Positions 19,653 through 29,697 are shown, counted from the first letter of the stretch. The stretch: DNA of 64,000 nt from Pontibacter indicus (GCF_900156345.1 NZ_FTPP01000001.1:372001-436000); one strand, 5' to 3'. Notes: generated by a model from the letters alone, not told the origin. Made by a program: numbers and translations.

Positions 19653-21035
19653 TTAAAATGCGTTGTCCTCGCCGCGCAGCATGTTGTACACGGTATAGAA
19701 CACGATTTTAAGGTCGAGGAAGAAAGACCAGTTTTCGAGGTAGAAGATGTCGAGTTTCACGCGGCCGCGGATCTGGTAATCGGAGCTGGTGTCGCCGCGG
19801 TAGCCACGCACTTGCGATAAGCCTGTTATACCTGGCTTGATGAAATGGCGTACCATGTACTTCTCGGCCACCATGGCGTATTCTTCGTTCACCTTGAGCA
19901 TATGGGGACGGGGACCCACAATCGACATCTGCCCCATGAACACATTAAAAAACTGCGGCAGCTCGTCCAAACTAGTTTTGCGTAGGAATGCCCCTACACG
20001 CGTAATCCGGGAGTCGCCACGCCGGGCCAGCAGCGAATTCGCTTCGTTGTTGACATACATAGAGCGGAGCTTCCAACAGCGAAATGTTTTATAATTTATA
20101 CCCGAGCGCTCCTGGCCAAAGAAAATCGGTCCTCGTGAGTCAATCTTGATAAGCAGTGCCAGTAGTGGAATCAACCAGGAGAGAACCAGGATAATCACGA
20201 CGGAGGAAAAGAGGATATCAAAGGCGCGTTTGATGACCTTGTTGAAGGTATCATCGAGCGGGATGGAGCGGAAAACCAGCACAGGAAGCATGTCATGAAA
20301 GTCCAGCTTCATGCGGGTATGGTGAAAGGTGCCTGGCTCTGGCAAGAACTTCATCCGGATAAGGCGATCGTCTGCATCGTTCATCAGACGGATGATTTGG
20401 TTACGCGGCAGCTCGAAAGGAGAGCAGTAGATCTCGTCGATATGGTTTTCCTCCAAGTAGGCCGTAATATCTTCTATCGACCCAAGTACGTCCGGTCCAC
20501 CAACGGCTTTATCATCAAAGAAGCCCATAAAGTGGTAGCCGTACTCCGGGTGCTGCTCAAAAAAACGACGCAACTCCTTGCCAGCCTCTCCCATCCCCAC
20601 AATTACAACAAAACGTTTGTTATAGCCTTTTCTTCGGAAATGACGCAGCAAAAGGAGCACCACAAAGCGGTAAAAGAGTACAAAACACGTCAGGAAGCCA
20701 TAGTGGAGAAACTGGAGCTGACGGGATACGGCCTCTAGATCGAACAATTGAATGATAACCTCAAACAAAAGCACATAGAGCAGGATAACCTGCAGCGCAT
20801 TTAGCAAGAGCCTGTTGATCGAAACCGCACGATAGATTTTGTAGGTCCCTAGTAGAAGTGAACAGGTATACCAGGCAAAGAGCGCATATAGCAAAAGTTG
20901 CGTGTAACCTGATAAAGTCAGAGTTGCAGTCTCACCAGGTGCAATTTGGTGAGCCAATGCAAAAGAAAGCGCGATGGAAACAGCGTCGCCGGCCGCATGC
21001 AGCGGTCTGATGTATTTGTTATATAAGCCAGGCAT
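19653..21035 (-). CDS. polyprenyl-phosphate hexose-1-phosphate transferase (exopolysaccharide initiation)
   Basis: 460 residues. The N-terminal half holds about four membrane helices, then a Rossmann-like CoA-binding-type region (RFVVIVGMGEAGKELRRFF). The C-terminal catalytic domain of the WbaP/WcaJ type has KRAFDILFSSVVII, SRGPIFFGQERSG, FRCWKLRSM, TRVGAFLRKTSLDELPQ, MSIVGPRP and KPGITGLSQVRG. The enzyme transfers a sugar-1-phosphate, typically glucose or galactose, from UDP-sugar to undecaprenyl phosphate, starting the repeat unit. It sits at the downstream end of the polysaccharide locus with its own promoter-like box at 21049-21056. Confidence 0.93.
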   Translation of the reverse strand: MPGLYNKYIRPLHAAGDAVSIALSFALAHQIAPGETATLTLSGYTQLLLYALFAWYTCSLLLGTYKIYRAVSINRLLLNALQVILLYVLLFEVIIQLFDLEAVSRQLQFLHYGFLTCFVLFYRFVVLLLLRHFRRKGYNKRFVVIVGMGEAGKELRRFFEQHPEYGYHFMGFFDDKAVGGPDVLGSIEDITAYLEENHIDEIYCSPFELPRNQIIRLMNDADDRLIRMKFLPEPGTFHHTRMKLDFHDMLPVLVFRSIPLDDTFNKVIKRAFDILFSSVVIILVLSWLIPLLALLIKIDSRGPIFFGQERSGINYKTFRCWKLRSMYVNNEANSLLARRGDSRITRVGAFLRKTSLDELPQFFNVFMGQMSIVGPRPHMLKVNEEYAMVAEKYMVRHFIKPGITGLSQVRGYRGDTSSDYQIRGRVKLDIFYLENWSFFLDLKIVFYTVYNMLRGEDNAF

Positions 21036-21048
21036 AGAAAGATCGCTG

Positions 21049-21056
21049 CAAATATA
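21049..21056 (-). promoter_or_regulatory. -7 box of the initiating transferase gene
   Basis: On the minus strand the sequence reads TATATTTG, an exact match to the Bacteroidota TAnnTTTG box, 13 bp before the ATG at 21035. No clear TTG at -33. Confidence 0.45.
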
Positions 21057-21217
21057 TCAAAAGAAAAATTTATACTCTATTTATGTTTTTTGTACTTATG
21101 ATTGCTGACTGTAAATAGAAAATCGATACGGGCATCTCAGTTGGGGACCAGGTGTGGAAGCACTGGTATGCAATGAAGCGCCAAACAGTCAGCATTTACC
21201 CAACTCGTAGAGGAAAA

Positions 21218-22531
21218 CTACTGCGGCAAGTTGGCAGCACGTTCCTTTCGTGATTTATCAGGTACAGAGGCCCCCAGCAGGACGAACAAAGAGAAACAAA
21301 TGAAGATAACCCCTTGTGCGCTTGATAACACAGACTCCGTAATCGAACAGGCGATAATCAAAATGGCAAAGCTTCCTAACAGCCAATTTTTTTGTTTGAT
21401 GGCTAGGTAGAGAGGGAGCAAGTAGCAGCACATTAGCACAATCAAGCCCGGAATACCAATTGCCACAGTTGTGTCGAGGAACTGGTTATGGGGGTCGAAA
21501 CGGTTCTCAGCGGCGTAAGTAAAGTTTCTGTTCCGGTAGGCTTCAACCAATTCGTCTTTCACATCACCGGTGCCTACTCCAAGCGGGTTTTGCCTGATCA
21601 CATCTATCGCGCACACCCATTTGGCTAGCCGCATGTTTAGCCCGTTCCATTTGGCCTCGCTGTCCTCCCCAGAAAAGTGATAGATGTCCTGTGTGTTGGA
21701 AAAATCGAAACTGATGTTGCGCAGGCTCTTGAAACGCGATACGGTCTGTGGGAATACCACAGAAAGTCCCACAATAAATGCCAGAAGGGCCGCAACCATC
21801 AGCAGTGTATACCTGAGTTTGCCATACCTGACGCCAACCCCTACCAGACTAATGATCAGGATGAGCAGCAGAATGCCGAGGGAGGTTCTGGAGGCTAACA
21901 GGAAAAGAAAGAGGAGCAAAAATAGGATAGCTACCAGGAACACAGTTTTCCTGCCCCATCCTATACCTGAAAACCGCTGCCAAAGGTCTTGGATGAGGAT
22001 CAGGATCGAAAAAGCTACATAAATGGAATAGTAAGCCGCCTGTTTCCCCATAATGGAAACAAGTCCGTCGCTGAAAAAATAATTGAAGTCATTCTTCTCC
22101 AGTACAACAAAGGTTTGGTAAACCAGTGCTACTGCGCTGAGGACCACGCAGGTAAAGGCAAATGTGAGCAAGGTCTTGCGCAGGTAGTCTTGCCGGATGA
22201 TGGCTGAGCCGATTAGCAGCGGAAAAATCAGCAGGGAGGATTTGGTCTCCAACCGCTTGAAGCCGGCTCCCAGATTGTCTGTGTAAAATGCGCCGGTCAG
22301 GTATAGGAAGAAAAGCAGCATAAACGAAACGGCTACCCAATTCGCTGCCAGTCTCTGGTACTTTGCTTTAAAATCACCCTCCAGCAGCCAGACCAGCGCC
22401 AGCAGCATGATAGCGATGTTCGTCAATGCCTGCTTTGGGGAAAACAGCGACACTGCCACCAAGATTAGGCTAAATAGATAGCCTCTCTGAAAGAGCGTAG
22501 CTTTATCGAATGACTGGTAAACTGTCTTCAT
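21218..22531 (-). CDS. O-antigen ligase/polymerase-like membrane protein (last gene of the run)
   Basis: 437 residues with about 11-12 hydrophobic segments. Between late helices there is a large outside loop containing AENRFDPHNQFLDTTVAIGIPGLIVL, the Wzy_C/RfaL-type signature with the functionally important His in PHNQFL. Such proteins either join repeat units (Wzy) or attach polymer to an acceptor (WaaL). The motif does not separate the two. The start overlaps the preceding GT2 stop by 4 bp, so it is translationally coupled. A second member of the same superfamily is encoded two genes upstream. Confidence 0.88.
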   Translation of the reverse strand: MKTVYQSFDKATLFQRGYLFSLILVAVSLFSPKQALTNIAIMLLALVWLLEGDFKAKYQRLAANWVAVSFMLLFFLYLTGAFYTDNLGAGFKRLETKSSLLIFPLLIGSAIIRQDYLRKTLLTFAFTCVVLSAVALVYQTFVVLEKNDFNYFFSDGLVSIMGKQAAYYSIYVAFSILILIQDLWQRFSGIGWGRKTVFLVAILFLLLFLFLLASRTSLGILLLILIISLVGVGVRYGKLRYTLLMVAALLAFIVGLSVVFPQTVSRFKSLRNISFDFSNTQDIYHFSGEDSEAKWNGLNMRLAKWVCAIDVIRQNPLGVGTGDVKDELVEAYRNRNFTYAAENRFDPHNQFLDTTVAIGIPGLIVLMCCYLLPLYLAIKQKNWLLGSFAILIIACSITESVLSSAQGVIFICFSLFVLLGASVPDKSRKERAANLPQ

Positions 22532-23328
22532 TTAAGGAGTATGGCCTTGGCTTTGGATACAAGGCTGTAGGGCAACGCGCGTAAGACAAGATTTCGGAAC
22601 AGGCCGGCCACAAAGTAGGGGGAGGCTGTTCTATTATCCATCAGGATTCTTATTTTGCTTTTTAGTTGAATGTTCCGTTTCGTATGCGAAATGCCCGCAG
22701 GATTAATCTCGCAGTAGGTGAGTACTTCCGGTATGATGTGTGTCTTATACCTTTGGACAAACCTGAAAAAGAATGCGTAATCCTCAGCAGCTTTATAATT
22801 AACAGGATATGGGCCGATTTCTTTTAGAGCGGCTGCGCGGAACATGACAGACGGATGTATAAAACTGCACTTGAGGTACATGTTTTTCACAATGTCCTTG
22901 TGGTCGGCAGGGGCTTTGTAAGTATAGACCTTCTTCCCCTGTTCGTCAACAAACTCCACCCAGGAGCCAATGAGGTATACATCCGGGTGGGCGTCCAGGT
23001 ACTGCTTCTGTTTGACAAACCGGGAAGGAGCACATGTGTCACCACAGTCGAGCCGGGCAATATACTGACAAGGTAACTGTTCCTGTATATACCTGAGTCC
23101 GTTGTTGAGCGTTCTTTCTATCCCTTCGTTTACCCTTTTATAAAGGAAACTGATGCTGAGCCTGTCCTCAAACAACTTTCGGAGCCGCTGCTCATCAGGT
23201 TTCGTGTGGCTACCGTCATCCACTACCAGCACATGGATCGGGGTAGGAAAGGCTACTGAATTTAATGAGCTCTCCAATCCAGCAGGATTGTTGTAATGTG
23301 GAATCAGTATGACGATATCGTTACGCAT
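22528..23328 (-). CDS. family 2 glycosyltransferase
   Basis: 266 residues, GT-A fold. Landmarks: IVILIPHYNNPAGLESSLNS at the N-terminus, LVVDDGSH, NEGIERTLNNGLRYI, ARLDCGDTCAPSRF, where a DCGD takes the place of the usual DxD, and SFIHPSVMFRAAALKEIGPY. It has no membrane segment. It is coupled on both sides: 8 bp overlap with the upstream polymerase-like gene and 4 bp with the downstream one. Sugar donor unknown. Confidence 0.88.
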   Translation of the reverse strand: MRNDIVILIPHYNNPAGLESSLNSVAFPTPIHVLVVDDGSHTKPDEQRLRKLFEDRLSISFLYKRVNEGIERTLNNGLRYIQEQLPCQYIARLDCGDTCAPSRFVKQKQYLDAHPDVYLIGSWVEFVDEQGKKVYTYKAPADHKDIVKNMYLKCSFIHPSVMFRAAALKEIGPYPVNYKAAEDYAFFFRFVQRYKTHIIPEVLTYCEINPAGISHTKRNIQLKSKIRILMDNRTASPYFVAGLFRNLVLRALPYSLVSKAKAILLK

Positions 23329-24505
23329 TGGCGGCCAGTTTTGCTTTGTTTGACTCTATCTTCAGGAACAGGCCTATAAACAGCCAGATCAGCGCATCCG
23401 TGCCTCTAAACTGAATTAGAGAAGCTATAAAGTATACCATAATGACAATCGCGATAGGATTGCTCAAACTGGATCTAAATGCCTTGATACTGACATTGTA
23501 AACCACGATCAGGTATAAGAGCAAGCCTATGATTCCAAACTCGATCAGGAGCTGCATGTACAGGTTGTGCAGGTTGTCTTCCTCGTAGTCGATCCCCGAA
23601 ATTGCTTCTATGGCATAAATGCCATTACCGGCGCCGTAGCCAAGCATTTTGCTGTCCCATAGTGCTGTGCCGTAGTAACGCCACATGGCAAACCTGCCGC
23701 CCATCCCTTTGTCCGTGCTGCTGCCGAACTCTGTGAATCGCTGCAGAGCGTATACCTTTTCGGCCAGGTTGTCCAGGTCTATGAACAGTACAAAAGCCAG
23801 CACGGCAAGCATACCGAGCGCAACGATAGCGCGTCTTTCCTGTTTTGAGGTAGAGGCTGATATGAACTTAAAGCCTGCCACCAGAAAGGCTATGACAACT
23901 CCTACCCTGGAAGCGTAGATAATGCTAACTACCAGGGTTATAGTAAGAAACAAGTAAAAGAGCCTTTTCCTGTTGATAAAAAGAGCCGTGTTCAACCCCA
24001 TCCAGGTCGCCTCCAAGTTGGTTCCGCCGCCATACAAGGTATAAATGTCAGGGTGTCCGTCGGGGGCTTTCATAAAACGCTGTATCTCCGGAAGATGAAA
24101 GAACAGCTTGCCAACAATGATGGCGAAGACAAGCAGTGCCGCTTTCTGCAACACATTGTATACCTGCTCCGGTGTTACTGTGCCTGCCACATAATAGCCG
24201 ATGACAAAAGCATAAAAGGCGAACAGGTGGTTTACCAGTAGTCTGTTGACCGGGTATACCAGAAAGAGCAGAAGGGATATAACTATAACACCCGCAAAAT
24301 AATGAAAGATAAAGCGCGGTATTTTGGGCAGACCCTCTTTTGGTTTAATGAACAAGAGTGGTATAAAAAAGAGCGAGAAAAAATGGTAAAACTTGACAGC
24401 TGATTCCTCATAGAGTATCCATCCTGTTAAACCTAGGTTTTGCAGGTTGAGGAACAGGAAAAAGAGGAATAGAAATAAACTAAAGCTGTTTACCGTGAGT
24501 CGCAT
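23321..24505 (-). CDS. O-antigen ligase/polymerase-like membrane protein (second copy)
   Basis: 394 residues with about ten hydrophobic segments. A periplasmic loop has GYGAGNGIYAIEAISGIDYEEDNLHNLYMQLLIEFGIIGLLLY. The HNLYMQLLIEFG part corresponds to the Wzy_C block with its conserved His. It is clearly different in sequence from the other ligase-like protein in this locus, so the two are not a recent duplication. One may be the polymerase and the other the ligase. Confidence 0.87.
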   Translation of the reverse strand: MRLTVNSFSLFLFLFFLFLNLQNLGLTGWILYEESAVKFYHFFSLFFIPLLFIKPKEGLPKIPRFIFHYFAGVIVISLLLFLVYPVNRLLVNHLFAFYAFVIGYYVAGTVTPEQVYNVLQKAALLVFAIIVGKLFFHLPEIQRFMKAPDGHPDIYTLYGGGTNLEATWMGLNTALFINRKRLFYLFLTITLVVSIIYASRVGVVIAFLVAGFKFISASTSKQERRAIVALGMLAVLAFVLFIDLDNLAEKVYALQRFTEFGSSTDKGMGGRFAMWRYYGTALWDSKMLGYGAGNGIYAIEAISGIDYEEDNLHNLYMQLLIEFGIIGLLLYLIVVYNVSIKAFRSSLSNPIAIVIMVYFIASLIQFRGTDALIWLFIGLFLKIESNKAKLAANA

Positions 24506-24592
24506 CTTAGTTAATAGGGTTCAGCGCTATTGCTGCAAAGGAGCTTAGGGCACCGATAAAATGTAAAATTAGGAAAATAATGCTCCCAAAAA

Positions 24593-25438
24593 CTAATATT
24601 GCTTCTTTATTGGGGAGATGCGGGTCCGATAGAAACGAGTGATGAAAGACAGGGGCGAGTTATCCAGTGTCTGCGACACCCTGTACCGCAGCATGGTCCA
24701 ATAGTAGTATATCTGATGGCTAAGCTTGCTGCCAAATACCTCGTTTTTTGCCCGGAGCACTTCACGGTAACACCCCTCTATGTTGGCAGACACGCCTCCC
24801 AGCCTCATGTTGGTGATGATGCGGTCCACATGGATGAACTTTACGCCAGCACTATAGAGGCGTAATAGCAGATGGTAATCCATGGCCAATTTATAGTTGA
24901 GGTCAAATTTGCCATACTTATCATAAAGGCTTTTGCTGACAAAGACAGTCGGGTGGTTCAGGCTCATTTCCAAAGGCAAGATTTCCAGATTCGGTTTCGC
25001 CTGGTGAGCCCTGCTGCCGTCCTGGTTCCAATATTGCTTATTGCCATGTAGCACACATTCCGGCTCGTATTTGTTGACAATGTTAGCGACTGCATCTGAC
25101 TCATACCAGTCATCGGCATTGAGTATACCTACCAAATCCCCTGTAACCAGTGCGATTCCCTTGTTGAAGGCGTCGCTTATACCTTTGTCCGGCTCGCTCT
25201 TCCAGTAAGCCAGCTGACTTTCGTATTTCCTGATGATGTCCAGGGTGCCATCCGTAGACCCACCATCCACAATGATGTATTCTAAGTTCTTATAAGTTTG
25301 TGAAAGAACACTTTGGATGGTCTGCTCCAAATACTTTTCACCGTTATAAACTATAGTGATCACCGAGACCAATACACCCGATCTTGATTCGGGTTGAAGT
25401 TTGTTTATGCGGTATCCTCCTTCCAACGCGTGGGCCAT
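24593..25438 (-). CDS. family 2 glycosyltransferase
   Basis: 281 residues, GT-A fold. Visible: VSVITIVYNGEKYLEQTIQSV, IIVDGGSTDGTLDII, SEPDKGISDAFNKGIAL, GILNADDWYESDAV (the ADD metal motif) and LNHPTVFVSKSLYDKYG. This set is typical of colanic-acid WcaE-like and related transferases. It ends 87 bp before the next gene and starts 6 bp after the GT4 gene at 25445. Confidence 0.9.
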   Translation of the reverse strand: MAHALEGGYRINKLQPESRSGVLVSVITIVYNGEKYLEQTIQSVLSQTYKNLEYIIVDGGSTDGTLDIIRKYESQLAYWKSEPDKGISDAFNKGIALVTGDLVGILNADDWYESDAVANIVNKYEPECVLHGNKQYWNQDGSRAHQAKPNLEILPLEMSLNHPTVFVSKSLYDKYGKFDLNYKLAMDYHLLLRLYSAGVKFIHVDRIITNMRLGGVSANIEGCYREVLRAKNEVFGSKLSHQIYYYWTMLRYRVSQTLDNSPLSFITRFYRTRISPIKKQY

Positions 25439-25444
25439 GGTATG

Positions 25445-26575
25445 CTAAATTTTTGAAGAAAGGGCCTTTTGAGCACTCAATTTGTGGTCTGTGCCTGCTA
25501 TCTGGCTATAAAGCTGCTGGTATTGGCGGGAGACAATACGGATATCGTATTCCTGCTCGCTCCACTCGCGGGAGTTCTTCTCCATCTGGCGTATCGCCTC
25601 CGGATTTTGCATGAACCACTGTATTCTGCTGATGGCTTCTTCCGCTGTCAGAAATCGGAATCCATTATAGCCGTCCTTCACCAGGTCTTTGTTGCCAACA
25701 CAGTCTGTGAGCAGCAGGCATTTCCCCAGGCTCAGGGCCTCCAGTACTGAAAATGGCAGGCCCTCCCATAAAGATGTAGACAGGTATAGATCAGCGGCTC
25801 TTACATTGCTTTCTACCTCAGATTTAGCAAGCCAGCCAGTTATATTTACATTTTTAGCGCTTAAAATAGCCCGCTGTTCTTTTTCACCTTCCCCTATCCA
25901 GACGAATCGAACGTCATGCCGCTGGACAAAAGCAGCTGCTATCTCATTGAAGAGTGTTGGGTTTTTCTGCTCCGTAATCCGTCCGCAGGTGACAATGGTG
26001 AAAGGCCGGTCTGTTTCAATCGATTGAGGGTCTGTGGTCTCCTCAGGTAGAATGGTTCCGTTGTTGATGTAAGTCGTGCTAATTCCAATTTCTTCGTAGC
26101 TCTGGGCCTCGGAAGGGGAGCAGCACACGACCCGGCCGGAAAGCTTATCGGCAACTTTCTCCAGCATCACGTAAAGTGTTTTCTTTTTAGGAGAAACGTC
26201 GGCACGGGCAAAGGGAGCACCATTCGGAGTATAAATAACCTGTTTTATACCTAAATAGAAACAGGCGGCCCTGCCCAGGAAACCTGCTTTGGAAGAGTGC
26301 AGGTGAATAACATCAATTCCTTCAATGCCTTTCAGAATTTTGATCAGTTCTTTTAATGCCTTGAGGTCCTGACCAGGTCTGATCTCGCGCTGTGCACTTT
26401 TCCAATGGATGAAGCTAACGCCTTTGGGGAATTTCGCTTTTACTGCTTCCGCACTGGTTTCTTCCACCCGTTCCCCATGAATGACGACATGTTCGCAGGA
26501 AGTGTACTGAGTCAGCAGGTTTATAAAATGTGCCGTACCGGCTGCAAAACACTCAACTACATGGACTATTTTCAT
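25445..26575 (-). CDS. family 4 glycosyltransferase
   Basis: 376 residues, GT-B fold. It opens MKIVHVVECFAAGTAHFINL, with DVIHLHSSKAGFLGR in the N-terminal domain. The C-terminal domain has FTIVTCGRITEQKNP, VRFVWIGEGE, and AADLYLSTSLWEGLPFSVLEALSLGKCLL, the donor-binding E-x7-E type block. It probably transfers a sugar from a nucleotide donor with retention. The substrate is unknown. The gene carries a TATACCT motif at 26246-26252, the last copy before a 3.7 kb motif-free stretch. Confidence 0.9.
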   Translation of the reverse strand: MKIVHVVECFAAGTAHFINLLTQYTSCEHVVIHGERVEETSAEAVKAKFPKGVSFIHWKSAQREIRPGQDLKALKELIKILKGIEGIDVIHLHSSKAGFLGRAACFYLGIKQVIYTPNGAPFARADVSPKKKTLYVMLEKVADKLSGRVVCCSPSEAQSYEEIGISTTYINNGTILPEETTDPQSIETDRPFTIVTCGRITEQKNPTLFNEIAAAFVQRHDVRFVWIGEGEKEQRAILSAKNVNITGWLAKSEVESNVRAADLYLSTSLWEGLPFSVLEALSLGKCLLLTDCVGNKDLVKDGYNGFRFLTAEEAISRIQWFMQNPEAIRQMEKNSREWSEQEYDIRIVSRQYQQLYSQIAGTDHKLSAQKALSSKI

Positions 26576-26733
26576 GAAAAGGGGTAGGCAATTAGATTAA
26601 ACGGCTACAAAGTTAAAGATTGTAAATGAAAGAGCCATCGGTTAAGTTGACAAAGCCCGATAGGCAGGCCTGACTAATAAAGTTATGGTGATTTCTTTGG
26701 CGCAAACACGCAGCCTAAACCATTCTGAATATG

Positions 26734-27978
26734 CTAAGAATCAGAGTTTAGTATTTTTCGGTAGGTATCCAGGTATGCCTCAATCACCACACTTACATCA
26801 AAGGCATGGATCGCCTTTTTGCGGGCAGAACGGCAAAGAGTTTCATAATCTGAATTGGAAAGGACCCAATCTATACCCTTGGCCAGGTCAGTGGTGCTGT
26901 ATGGCTCAGCAAGATAGCCTGTGATTTTATGGTCAACTATGTCAAGCAGCCCAGTGGTTCCAAACGCGACCACTGGTGTGGCGCAACTCATGGATTCCGT
27001 GGCGGCCTGTCCGAACGCCTCCTGATAACTGGGTATAACACTGACATCAGCCGCACTGTAGATAATCCGGAGTGTTATGTTATCATGTACTGTACCGAGG
27101 TAGTGGGTCTTAATACTTACGTCAGGAGGCGAAGCGGGCTTGCTGCTTCCAATAACCAGAAGCTCCACATCTTGTGTCTCAATTTTGCCTAAACTATCTA
27201 TCAAAAGAGAGAATCCCTTATTGTGATCGCCTAATGCATTTTTTGCACCAAACAGAATAATGCGCTTGTCCTCAGGAAGATTCAGTAATTTTTTTGCCAG
27301 TTTTTTATCGATCGGAGAAAAGGAGCTGGTTTCCAGCGGGATAGGTATGGTTGTAACCACTCTGTTGCCAAGCAGCTTACTTTCAGCAGCTGAGCTAGAC
27401 AGCCAATTGCTAGGAGCTGTGATACGTAAATGCCCGATTTTAGCATATGCTTTCTCTTTGCGCTTAAATACCCGGCTGCTTAAATCACTCTTCCGCTCAG
27501 AGCCCAAAACAGGACATGCCTCACAACCTTCAAAATATTTTTTGCAATCGAAGCGAACGTGACAGCCGCCTGTAAATGCCCAACTGTCGTGCAGAGTCCA
27601 AACGATAGGGGATTTGATTTGGGCGATCTCCTCTATGCGCATCATCCCTTCGCCTATCCAATGCAAATGTACGATATCAGGCTTCAGAGCATTTATTCTG
27701 TTGGCAATACCACTCCACGGAACCCAGGCAGCAGAGAATTGAGCTTTGGTGCTATTCTTATAAAATAGCTTAGGCAACTGGTCTAGAAATGGCCGGGCCA
27801 AGGCAGCAGCTTTTTGCATGCGGGTACTGGGACCTGTGACCGTAAAGTCATCAGACTCTTTTGACTGTACGAGCATATGGCTGTCAATGCCGATGTCCAA
27901 AAGGCCCTTGTGTATTCTGGACGCAGCACGGGCGGCCCCCCCCTGCGATTCCGAGGTATTGACGTGAACTACTCTCAT
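26734..27978 (-). CDS. family 4 glycosyltransferase with cysteine-rich insert
   Basis: 414 residues, GT-B fold. The N-terminus is MRVVHVNTSESQGGAARAAS. IVWTLHDSWAFTGGCHVRF is followed by a short cluster of cysteines (DCKKYFEGCEACP) typical of the WcaC-like subgroup. The C-terminal donor site has AADVSVIPSYQEAFGQAATESMSCATPVVAF. The base composition is more AT-rich than flanking housekeeping genes, and there is no AGGTATA motif in the gene, which may mark recent transfer. It lies 4 bp downstream of the HlpA-like gene. Confidence 0.9.
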   Translation of the reverse strand: MRVVHVNTSESQGGAARAASRIHKGLLDIGIDSHMLVQSKESDDFTVTGPSTRMQKAAALARPFLDQLPKLFYKNSTKAQFSAAWVPWSGIANRINALKPDIVHLHWIGEGMMRIEEIAQIKSPIVWTLHDSWAFTGGCHVRFDCKKYFEGCEACPVLGSERKSDLSSRVFKRKEKAYAKIGHLRITAPSNWLSSSAAESKLLGNRVVTTIPIPLETSSFSPIDKKLAKKLLNLPEDKRIILFGAKNALGDHNKGFSLLIDSLGKIETQDVELLVIGSSKPASPPDVSIKTHYLGTVHDNITLRIIYSAADVSVIPSYQEAFGQAATESMSCATPVVAFGTTGLLDIVDHKITGYLAEPYSTTDLAKGIDWVLSNSDYETLCRSARKKAIHAFDVSVVIEAYLDTYRKILNSDS

Positions 27979-27982
27979 GCCT

Positions 27983-28918
27983 CTATTTCCTCAGTACCAG
28001 TCTGTACAGTTTGTTGTAGGCCCGTGTTGTTATAGACTTGCGGTTGAAGGCATGCGCGCACAGCCACTGGTCATAGCCATTGTCAACCAGTCCATCCAGG
28101 TCTACTTCAACTTCATGGGCAGGTAACGCACTGTATGTTGGATCGAAGGTTACCAAATGAGTTGAGTCCTCGCCAAAACCTATGTTTGATACCAGATTTG
28201 TATTAGGCGAAATGAACTTGGCGTTGTTCATCAGCATTTGGTAGGAGAGTTGGTAGTCCCATGTGTTTATTTCCCCAATGGCTGTTTTGTGAAAGGCTCG
28301 CTGGAAATATCGCTTAGTATCCTCAGGCGCATCTTTTAATGCCGGGATGTCATCAATACTGCCAGACCAGTTCTTCATCTCTCTGTCATACTTTTCCCAG
28401 ACGCGTCTCCAACTTGCCCATCCCCAGATTAATGGAAAGCTTATCAGAGAGGTTTTGTTAGCAATAGCCGGGTTGACAGGAGCCCGGTAATCGCCAGTGA
28501 TACCGTAAATGTTTTCCTGATCTTTATACTTGGCAAGTGCTTTTTCAGCATACCTAAAAAAACTCTGACTCGGCAAGCAGTCGTCTTCCAGAATAATTCC
28601 GCTCTCCTCGTGCTCAAAAAACCAGGAAATTGCGCCACTTACCGCTCTGCCACACCCCAGGTTTTTGTCCTGAAATCGGGTCTTGACCTCGCAGTCCCAG
28701 TCCACATGTTCTTTTATATAGGCTCGGACTGCCTGCACTTTCTCCATCTCGCCCTCTACAGTTTCTCTGGGTCCGTCAGATGCGATGTATAACCTGGACG
28801 GCCTGATTTGGCGTATGGCCTCGAAAACTTTCCGAGTGGTTTCCTGTCGGTTGAATACGATGAATAAAATTGCTGTTTTCAGTAGCTCGCCAGTATTCAT
28901 GTTTTGGGTACTTTCCAT
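27983..28918 (-). CDS. HlpA-like / family 2-type nucleotide-sugar transferase
   Basis: 311 residues. It has FIVFNRQETTRKVFEAIRQI, SRLYIASDGPRE, DKNLGCGRAVSGAISWFFE, GIILEDDCLPSQSFFRY (EDD metal site) and WGWASWRRVWEKYD. This is the set found in proteins often annotated hemolytic protein HlpA-like or glycosyltransferase family 2. The haemolysin name is historical, and a sugar transferase role is more likely here given the locus. A second in-frame Met is at residue 7. Confidence 0.85.
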   Translation of the reverse strand: MESTQNMNTGELLKTAILFIVFNRQETTRKVFEAIRQIRPSRLYIASDGPRETVEGEMEKVQAVRAYIKEHVDWDCEVKTRFQDKNLGCGRAVSGAISWFFEHEESGIILEDDCLPSQSFFRYAEKALAKYKDQENIYGITGDYRAPVNPAIANKTSLISFPLIWGWASWRRVWEKYDREMKNWSGSIDDIPALKDAPEDTKRYFQRAFHKTAIGEINTWDYQLSYQMLMNNAKFISPNTNLVSNIGFGEDSTHLVTFDPTYSALPAHEVEVDLDGLVDNGYDQWLCAHAFNRKSITTRAYNKLYRLVLRK

Positions 28919-28994
28919 CTTAAAATAAGAAGCACAAGATATGTTTTAAATTTATGGTGATTTGTGCTTTGTTATGTATTCTGTAAAGCTGCAA

Positions 28995-29696
28995 CTAGTT
29001 CTTAACTGCTTTGGCGTTCAATTGGGTATCCCGATACATTACGGTATTAGGTGTTTTGCAGTAAATCCCATAGTTTTTTTCAGCCAGGAACTTATGTACT
29101 GCTGACTCATAGATGTCTTCCATCGTCGAGTGGAGTATTTCAATGAGTATAACAGCAGGTCTGTACTTAGTCCAGTTGTTTGATTCCAGTACCTCCAGGT
29201 CCAGTCCCTCTACATCAATGGACATGAAGGAAATATTGACTGCAGGAGGGAGGTGGGTGTCAAGCAGTTCGCTGAGGGGGAGTGTCTGAATGTCTTTTTT
29301 GCCTATTATCTTATAGCCAGTCGTATTGTGCCGCTCCTCCGACAGCTTTCCGTCAAAGCTGTTGAGCGCAGGCTCATCAAACATGTGATAGGTTAATATT
29401 TGCTTTGTCTTCGAAATACCGAGCTCCAGATTGATATCATGTGGGCGGACTTCCTTAAAGCGCTGCATGCTGTTTGGCATGGCATCTACATTAATGCCAC
29501 GCCACCCTCTTTTATAAAATATGTAAGTATTGGAGAACCTTTTAGGGTGGTGGGCGCCTACATCTACATAAAATCCGGAGGGAGCATATTCAAATATTCT
29601 GTCCAGCAAAAGATCTTCACCTTCCTGGGAATAGGAAACTCTCCCGAACCTCAGATCAACGATCTTGTTAATGTAACGCGTAACTCTTTTTAACAT
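28995..29696 (-). CDS. FkbM family methyltransferase
   Basis: 233 residues. SYSQEGEDLLLDRIF and FYVDVGAHHPKRFSNT form the N-terminal SAM-binding part, then GINVDAMPNSMQRF, LEVLESN and INISFMSIDVEGLDLEVLE, the FkbM catalytic block. Family members methylate hydroxyls of sugars or polyketides; in a polysaccharide locus the target is probably a glycan hydroxyl. One base separates it from the flippase gene upstream. It has no AGGTATA motif and is AT-rich. Confidence 0.9.
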   Translation of the reverse strand: MLKRVTRYINKIVDLRFGRVSYSQEGEDLLLDRIFEYAPSGFYVDVGAHHPKRFSNTYIFYKRGWRGINVDAMPNSMQRFKEVRPHDINLELGISKTKQILTYHMFDEPALNSFDGKLSEERHNTTGYKIIGKKDIQTLPLSELLDTHLPPAVNISFMSIDVEGLDLEVLESNNWTKYRPAVILIEILHSTMEDIYESAVHKFLAEKNYGIYCKTPNTVMYRDTQLNAKAVKN

Positions 29697-29697
29697 A